Assembly (NCBI GenBank): GCA_027886185.1
Contig: WOAB01000215.1
Span: 124,001 to 188,000 of the forward strand
Direction: 5' to 3'
DNA: 64,000 nt
DNA from: Rheum nobile
Taxonomy: Eukaryota > Streptophyta > Magnoliopsida > Caryophyllales > Polygonaceae
This document shows positions 57,061 through 64,000 of this stretch, piece by piece (positions within the stretch are counted from its first letter, which is position 1; every line of letters begins with the position of its first letter). The notes beneath the pieces are model-generated. The model saw only the letters and a program-made list of their open reading frames with translations, was not told where the DNA came from and made no database searches. Made by a program: the position numbers and the translations under genes.

Positions 57061-58398
57061 CATAGTTAATCGCCATTCTTCATCTATCGTCCATTGCCAT
57101 TTTTGTTTAACAGTTATTCGTGTTCAACCGTCACATGACTCACATGGGAATATGAAGTTTGTATTTTGTAATGGAGGGAGAATGAGTTTGCAGAATGGGA
57201 GGGAGAGAGAGGGAGAAAGGGTTGTTCAAACTATTCATCGGCCGATGGGCGGGAAGGAGGACGGCGAAATGGCCGGGAGAATGGGAGGGAAGAGGACATG
57301 ATTATTACAGGATAAAGGAGTAAAAATTTGGAATTTTGAAAAAAAAATATTAATTAATGATATTTGTATATTTTTGAGTTTTTTTTTTCTCTAATTTCAT
57401 TAATTTTTTTTTTTTTGAAATTAAAATAATTTTTTTATTATTTTACAATGATATATATATAAAAAAAAATACAAACTTCTACAATTATACATTACAATTT
57501 CATTTAGAATATTTCTGCAAATCCGTGTTTATCAAACATATTTTTTCATTCAATCCTATTTATCCATTTTTGTTTATAAACTCCCTAACGGCTTCATTTA
57601 TTCTTCACCAGCCACCGCCGCTCACCCTTCGCCCTATTCGCTCGCTATCCCCTCCGTCGTCGCCCCGCCGTTATCTTCCTCCGCCCTCAGCCTTCTCAGT
57701 TCTCGCGTCCTCAGGTCTGCACCCTACACTCCATAGTCTCCGGTTAATGCATCTTTGTTGGCTGACTAATGTTCGTGTGAAGCTCTTTGTTGAAACCCTA
57801 ATATTTAATGTTTGCTTATGATTTTGATTCGATTATTTCAAGTTTTGGTTTTACGATTTGGAGTGGTTTGGTTTTAGACTGAACACTTTATTTGGGAGGG
57901 GAGAATAGGTCAATTTCAGGTACAATTGGATGAGGTTGTATGTTTCGGTCATGTTTTGCCGCCTCCAGTTTCCTTTGTTTATATGTTGATTTGCTGGTAT
58001 CATTTTCTAGATAAGTAATTGGCAAGGGAAATTACAAACATGAATCATTGCAGTGGGTTAAATAATACCCTAAATTTCGCATAGCACATCTCGCAGTGTG
58101 CGTATCCATGATGTAGGAATTTGCGGATATTGATCTGCCTTTCAAATATTTTCTGATCTGAAAGATAGCTGTGTGTAGAATGGTCAACTTATCGGATATG
58201 TTGAATTCAACCTTGTCATAGTTATTTGAAGATGCTTTGGGAATTTGGCCCTGTTAGTTTGATAAAATGTCAAAGGTGAGCTGCTTGGGTTTATTATACC
58301 GATCTGTAATAAGGTGGAGAACTTGCTTCTTTGTTGCAGATTTCTCGATTGTTTTAGCTGATGTTGAAATCGGGGGTTGATGACTGTAATCGATAAAG
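57061..58398 (+). other. Upstream region and likely spliced leader of PTH gene
   Basis: About 57300-57500 is AT-rich. From 57560 to 57715 it is pyrimidine- and GC-rich, typical of a plant 5' UTR, ending at a donor-like CCTCAG/GTCTGC. An acceptor-like TTTGTTGCAG near 58340 would join it to the short leader before ATG 58399. An in-frame TAA 12 bases upstream of that ATG excludes a longer N-terminus in the unspliced sequence. Confidence 0.45.
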
Positions 58399-60651
58399 AT
58401 GCTTGTTGGCAGAATCGGCAAGCGCACTATATGCAGCAACTCCCATGTACATCCATGGCTCTTTGTGGGCCTGGGCAATCCTGGTGACAAATTTAAAGAC
58501 ACGCGACATAATGTGTGATCACCTACATATTTTTCCTTTCACTTATTTATCGATGTTGTGGAAGAAATTAATAATGTTTAACTTCACTAATTGATTTTGA
58601 ATGATAAAAAGTAGGTGGGCTTCGAAATGATTGATGTCCTTGCTGAGTCCTTGGGCATTTTAGTGAACCAACCTCATTGCAAAGCCTTGTTTGGACAAGG
58701 TAATTGCTTGGTATAATCTTATGATAGTTTTCGGCCCCCATTTGAGTAATTTTAGTTACATATGATGTTGAGGAGGAGTTGTCTCTTACAGGATACATAG
58801 ATGAAGTTCCAGTCCTTTTGGCTAAACCACAAACTTATATGAATCTAAGTGGTGAATCTGTAAGTGCATTATCCATTTCAAGTATCTTCGTCGACTCTTT
58901 TCTCTTGTTATATTTCTCAACTGAGTGTTTATTGTGCATCTTGTCATACTTAATAATGATTCAATTTTGTTGAACAATCTTGAGATTATGAACTGATAAG
59001 TACGTCTTAAGGGGAATAATATATTATGTAAATATATTCAAGGGGAGCAGGTCTGTCGGTAATTGATCTTGAACATATAATATCTCTCTTAGTCTTCGGA
59101 CAAGGGCAGTTTGAACTGAAGTATATTCACATTCTTCTATGCTTGATTCCAGGTTGGACCATTGGCTGCTTACTACAAGTTACCCATAGATCGTATTGCC
59201 GTGGTACCTCTCTGATTTAATAATTCTCTGTTCAGGCACATTATATTGCCCAAGTGGATATAAGTATATAACTATGATTTTACTACTGTTTTTGTTCCCT
59301 ATCCTAGTTCCATGATGACATGGGATTGCGATGTGGGGTGCTGCGATTTCAACATAAAGGAGGGCATGGAAGCCATAATGGGTATGATGTTACATGATTC
59401 AACACCAATTAAATGGATTATGATTTATTAGCTAGTTAGTTTTCCTTGCTTGGGCTTATCCTACTGGAGTAAATTCTTTGCATTTGAAAGATCATGTCCA
59501 TTTCCTCCTTTTTTCTTCTGGGTTTTCACCTGTTTATGCATGCATATGGATCAGTGAGGCTGTAGAAAATGCTTTGACAAATTCATACATAGATAATCTA
59601 TTTCATTTTTAGTAAGAAGAAAATAACACGGGTTATTTCGACTTCTGGAGAGGAATATCTTTTGATAAGGAGACCTTTTATCTTTGGGGAGCAACTTTGT
59701 CTTTTTCTTCAATTGGGATTCTATTATTTATGTTTGGAGCATTTCGTAGACTTTGAATATTTTTGTGTCCTACACCTCAAGGTGAAGTATTATTTTCCAC
59801 CTATGCTTTTGTCGGCTTCCTGGGTTGGCTTGTTTAGCGTCATTTGCAGCTTGTTCACTTGTGGTAATTCTTCAGGTTGAAGAGTGTGATACATCATTTC
59901 CGAGGGAACAGAGAATTTTCACGCCTGAGAATTGGTATTTCCAAACTTTATAAATCTGTTTGCCTTTCTTATCAAAATTCTTTAACAGTATGTAGCTTAT
60001 TTCTTGTTTTATTATCAGGTATCGGAAGGCCACCTGGTCAAATGGATCACAAAGCATTCCTGCTACAGAAGTTCAATGTTGTTGCTCAAGAAGGAGTAAA
60101 TTTTGATACGCCCTTACCTCCTAATCTCATTTTACTAGCAATGTTAGCATTGCACCCAAACTTTCTAAAAAGTTATACCTGCTGATATATGCATATGTGC
60201 ACAGTGCAAATGTATATACATATATATATGTTGATATATATCCATTTACATGTATAATAACCACCTGCCCTATCTACATTTCATTCAAAGTTTGTTGAAG
60301 GATGTTTCTTCTGTCTGGTGACATAATATACACCTTTAGCTGGAAGTTGCATTATGATGCATGGCTAAATCTGCTTAGTTCTTTAGCTGGAAGTTGCATT
60401 ATGATGCATCGCTAAATCTGCTTAGTTTTGTGGTCAAGGAAGGCCTCCTTGCCTCATTCCCACTTTGATGTTGGATCTGTTGCCAGTTTCACTTCTGAAT
60501 ATGTATTGCTATTTTTGTTACCCAGATCAATGCTGCTCTAAAAGAGGCGGTCAATGGAGTGAAGCTTCTTGCTACAAAAGGCTTCACGGCTAGTGCATGC
60601 TTCAACAGAGATCAGAAGTACAAGCACCTGAGAATTCCAACCATGCCTTAA
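58399..60651 (+). CDS. PTH: Peptidyl-tRNA hydrolase, 8 coding exons
   Basis: The enzyme cleaves the ester bond of peptidyl-tRNAs released from stalled ribosomes, recycling tRNA. Exons: 58399-58512, 58615-58699, 58792-58859, 59153-59203, 59308-59381, 59876-59934, 60019-60095, 60526-60651. All introns are GT-AG and the phases match, giving 654 nt and 217 aa, near the usual bacterial-type Pth length of about 190-200 plus a short extension. Catalytic and substrate residues are all present: Asn27 (GLGNPG), His37 (TRHN), Met83-Asn84 (TYMNLSGES), Asp109 (HDD) and Asn130 (HNG). The N-terminus (MLVGRIGKRTICSNS) is basic and Ser/Cys-containing, and may be a weak organelle-targeting sequence. No stop or frameshift was found. 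It is the only intact cellular gene in the window. Confidence 0.95.
60335..60428 (+). repeat. 47-bp tandem duplication in PTH intron 7
   Basis: TTTAGCTGGAAGTTGCATT starts at 60335 and again at 60382; the two units differ at about one base. Confidence 0.9.
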
Positions 60652-61441
60652 ATTTACATGATTCTGAAGTCATTTTCACATTCAAATGAATTGAAACGTG
60701 AGTGTCGATGCCCCTTGTCCGTCTAATGACATGTGCTGCTCAATGCTCCGTTAGAAAGATGCAACAGGGGCTGGACATGCACTTGCATCTGCCCATTGTG
60801 TCTTTATTGTTCTTTAATGACTTATTTGGGTAATCAATCAGTTAAAATTGTGGAAAACCATAGCTTATTAGCTTGTCAATCACTTGCATCTGCCCATTCT
60901 GAAGTCATTTATACCTTTCTTTTTTTGTTTCTTTCCATTGGCGCTATGCAAGTTATTGGCAAGTTGTAAGTTCTTTTCAGATTATTAGAGTACGAACGTT
61001 TCAGTGGATTAAATTGCATGCTTTCCACTTAACGGAGCTCATCACCGCTCAGTGGATTAAATTTCGGCTCAGATTTTGGGTGTTTGAGGATTAGTATATA
61101 CTGGGAAGATTAGTTTGCTATAAAATTTTAAATCAAATTGATTACTATTATATTATGCTCATTTTGTAATCTCAATATATTAGGTATCTCTTAACACCTC
61201 CTAGCAGATTTTGGGTAATAAAAATAGCATATTCTCAAACAAGATATGTAAACATAAAAAAAAAAACACATCCTTTGGGTTGGCCTTATGTGTTTATGCC
61301 ATAGTCGAGTCAGATTATTCCATGGGCACGAGTTTTCGGTAATAATTGCACTTGAGTAAGTTTGGGTTTCGTGAAAATGTGTTTTTTCCCCCAAATCATA
61401 GACCATAGTGCTGGTGTCCTAAAACTCATAAGGATTGAGAC
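60652..61441. other. PTH 3' flank
   Basis: Likely 3' UTR, then AT-rich spacer. Short duplicated phrases (CACTTGCATCTGCCCATT at about 60779 and 60882; CTGAAGTCATTT at about 60663 and 60899) suggest local duplication. No gene seen. Confidence 0.5.
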
Positions 61442-61976
61442 CAAGGTTATCAGGATTGAGATTTTAGGATCGGATCAGTGAGGGGTCTTCGGGGTCGGAT
61501 CGTAAGATCGGATCATGAATCGTAAGATTTTACATTATAACTAAAAGTGCGTATTAACAACGTAATATGCTATATGATTATTATATATCAAGCTGGAAAA
61601 CATTATAAATATTGATATTGGATAAATAGTAATGTTATTAAGATAATTAGAATAATAATTAACTATTTTTCATATATAACTTGATCGTATAAATAAGTGA
61701 TAAAATATAGTGTCATTTTTAAGTGAGTATAAATTTTAGCCTTATATCAATTTCATATTTGAATAGTATAATATTATAGTCATTTCTGAAGACTCACTTG
61801 TAGGATCGTTAGAATCGTATATAGGATCAGGATCGTACACAAGATTCTACCCATTTTATTTTGTATATTAAGATCCTACCTCTAAAGATCCCAACTAGGA
61901 TCGGAGATCGTTTTGTCTAACCTGAATCGTAGGATCTTTAGAATCGTAGATCCAGATCGAGATTCTAATAACCTTG
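61442..61976. mobile_element. hAT-type MITE (535 bp)
   Basis: The termini CAAGGTTATCAG and CAAGGTTATTAG (reverse complement of the right end) are flanked by ATTGAGAC on both sides (61434-61441, 61977-61984). The ends carry repeated GATC-centred phrases (GATCGTAGGATC type). The middle is AT-rich and non-coding. An 8-bp duplication suits the hAT superfamily. Confidence 0.88.
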
Positions 61977-61984
61977 ATTGAGAC

Positions 61985-62386
61985 ATATTCTTACTCGCGA
62001 TGTGTGGTTATTGATGGTATAAAGAAATTTTGCATATGAGAAGAATCAAACTGAAACCATTTGTTAAGTAGATTGTTCTTCAATGTAAACGCAATAAGAC
62101 CTTACATCACTGTACCTGATCGTTGGATTGAGCTGGTCTATGCTTTGGTCAGGTCGAAGTATATTTTTACAGTATATAATAAAAGTAAAAGTCACAAAAT
62201 TAATTGTGAGTGAGTCTCGATTCAAGTAAATCTTGTAATGCTCTTTCAAAATATATTTATTCGGTTCTTTTATTTTAGAAACCTTTTATCTTTAGGTTTA
62301 AATATTTTGTCATGAGAGTAATCTACTTAGTTTATATATTAGACATTGATATTCACACAATTACCATGTGTGATGGACTTATATTA
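61985..62386. other. Spacer
   Basis: AT-rich sequence between two DNA elements; no gene recognised. Confidence 0.5.
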
Positions 62387-63359
62387 GGGGAGGGGGTTCA
62401 GGTGAGATCCATCCCTTGCGCGAGAACGGTGAGAACCGTTCTCGCCCTGAGATGTGGTAGTAAGTGATGATGTCATTACCTTTTTTAAAATTCAGTTTTA
62501 TTTTATTTTTTTGAACACTTTTTTTTCTTAGCAGAGTTTTTTTAGAATGTCATTTGTATATAACATGATGTGCATTTGTATATCAAATGCACTGTAGTTT
62601 TTTTTATAGGATGTGCATTTTCATATAACAAGATGTGTACTTGTATATCAAATACACATTCACGTTATAACCAAATGCACACGCGCGTCATAACCAAATG
62701 TACAAAATTGGTCAAATAAATGGCCAGAAAATAAAATAAAAGTAAAAAAAAGTGTTTGAAAAAATGCACATCAAAAAATTAATAACCAAATGCATATGCG
62801 CGTTATAACCAAATGCACATCAAAATGCAAAAATGCACATCAAAGCACACAAATGCGTATCAAAATGCACAAATGCAAATCAAGTTATATCCAAATTCAC
62901 ATTCATGTTATAACCAAATGCACATTCACGTTATAACCAAATGCACATAATAGTGTTCGCCAAATGCACGTAATGGTGTTTGTCAAATGCACAAAATTCA
63001 CAAAAAATGGCCCGAAAAATAAAAAAGAAAAGAAACAAAGTGTTCGAAAAAATGAAAAATGAAAAAAGTGTTCGCCAAATGCACATTCGTGTTATAATCA
63101 AATGCACATAATGGTGTCGCCATTGTAAATAATGATGTTCGCCAAATGCACATAATTGTGTTCGTCAAATGCGCAAAATTCACCAAAAAAATGGCCCAAA
63201 ATATTAAAATAACGGTTTCGAAATTAAAAAAAGTTTGAATTTTTTTAAAAAAGTGGTGACATGGCACCATGTGATGTTGACACGTGTTAGTTCCACATGT
63301 CAACGTGAGAACGATTCTCACCGTTCTCGCAAGGACTTCGGTTCTCACCAGTCATTCCC
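62387..63359. mobile_element. Mutator-type inverted-repeat element (~973 bp)
   Basis: The two ends form an imperfect inverted repeat of about 60 bases, including the shared CGAGAACGGTGAGAA block. A 9-bp duplication CTTATATTA flanks it (62378-62386 and 63360-63368), as expected for Mutator-type elements. The interior is filled with degenerate copies of GTTATAACCAAATGCACAT and AAATGCAC. There is no coding sequence. A hAT assignment with an 8-bp duplication (TTATATTA) cannot be excluded. Confidence 0.8.
62560..63175 (+). repeat. Degenerate AAATGCAC repeat field
   Basis: Roughly twenty or more copies of AAATGCAC(A/G), many preceded by GTTATAACC, at irregular spacing, within the Mutator-type element. 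Confidence 0.8.
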
Positions 63360-63368
63360 CTTATATTA

Positions 63369-63660
63369 ATACACCCGTTATTCTAATATTGTATGATTAT
63401 TTCCATTTGTACATACTATGAATTATATTTGTATGCTAACGTGGTGTAGATTGCATAAAAGAGTATCCAATTTGTCTGGTCGATAAGATAAACACTATTT
63501 GAGCTTGTAATCAGTAAAATGTTTATTTATAAATAGTTCAAGCTAGAAAAGTGAAATTGTTGTGTAGAACTTTGTTTAGTCATCATGAAACTCATAGGAA
63601 CAAGTAAATCATAAAAACTAATGGTGTTTATCATCATCATAACTAGAGGGAATGACATCG
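63369..63660. other. Spacer
   Basis: AT-rich, no gene recognised. Confidence 0.5.
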
Positions 63661-63669
63661 TTTCAACTT

Positions 63670-64000
63670 TGTCTAAGAAGTCTTGCACTCTATGGAGTCT
63701 CATAATGGTTGTATGAAGTGGATGATGCTAAAGATTGATCTCGCCAAAGCTTACGATCGCGTCAGGTAGTCTTTTCTATGGGTAATTCTTGGAAGGGCTC
63801 ATTTTCCATCCGATTTGGTGGGTGTATTTATGAAATGTCAATCTATCTAATGTCGTGGAATTGCTATGGAATGAGGCTAAGTCCGGTTCTTTTACTCCAT
63901 CTAGAGTCGTCCGACAAGGGACCCGATTTCCCCATATCTGTTTGTTTTATGCATGGAGTTCCTCTCACACATCATCCAGGAAACCATATTTAATGGTTGC
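63670..64000 (+). pseudogene. L1-like LINE reverse transcriptase fragment
   Basis: The plus strand encodes EVLHSMESHNGCMKWMMLKI followed by DLAKAYDRVR, a stop, then SFLWVI...FPSDLVGVFMKC. In another frame it encodes DPISPYLFVLCMEFLSHII near the right edge. These are the KIDLxKAYDxV and GDPxSPYLF signatures of plant L1-type LINE reverse transcriptase. At least one stop and two frame changes show decay. The fragment runs off the window. Confidence 0.85.

Overview
The window is nuclear DNA of a flowering plant, most likely a eudicot. The evidence is the set of retroelement lineages (Tat and Athila Ty3/gypsy, Tekay-type chromovirus, L1-like LINE), hAT and Mutator-type DNA elements, an SDE3-type RNA-silencing helicase, and an intron-rich plant peptidyl-tRNA hydrolase gene. 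The species cannot be named from the sequence. Nearly everything is transposon-derived; the only gene that reads intact is peptidyl-tRNA hydrolase at 58.4-60.7 kb.

Layout. 1-2670: AT-rich flank with a possible tRNA-like relic and a possible leader. 2671-42671 (+): one decayed DUF1985-Ulp1 gene (the kind carried by KI-MULE/CUMULE-type Mutator elements). Three retroelement insertions cut its exons: a Tat element (3238-13160, target duplication AGATG), an Athila element (13266-21804, ATTCA), and a Tekay element (24097-42381, GTGAC/GTAAC). The Tekay element itself holds a second Tekay (25553-36458, CGCTA) in one LTR. Removing each insertion at its target duplication makes the exons read on in frame. 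43451-46840 (+): a second DUF1985 gene, also decayed, with a 213-bp tandem repeat in an intron and a 56-codon Asp (GAT) run. 46780-47910 (-): N-terminal remnant of a Mutator-like transposase. 48571-49184 (+): a small coiled-coil, tail-anchored ORF with one stop. 49465-56061 (-): an SDE3-like helicase pseudogene broken by a 1.1-kb hAT-type element, a 355-bp hAT-type MITE and a 2.3-kb solo LTR, each with a perfect target duplication. 58399-60651 (+): peptidyl-tRNA hydrolase, 8 coding exons, 217 aa. 61442-64000: a 535-bp hAT-type MITE, a ~973-bp Mutator-type inverted-repeat element, and an L1-like reverse-transcriptase fragment running off the end.

How it fits together. The order of events can be read from the nesting: a Mutator-derived locus with DUF1985 genes and a transposase relic was invaded repeatedly, and the retroelements were then invaded in turn. 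Four features go beyond routine annotation: an antisense multi-exon ORF in the Tat element; an acidic repeat-bearing ORF between the primer site and gag of the inner Tekay; an Athila element that lacks RT-RNase H-integrase although its LTRs are nearly identical; and family-specific GC-rich dyad motifs repeated inside the otherwise AT-rich LTRs of three families. I see no CRISPR, bacterial operon or clearly new enzymatic system.
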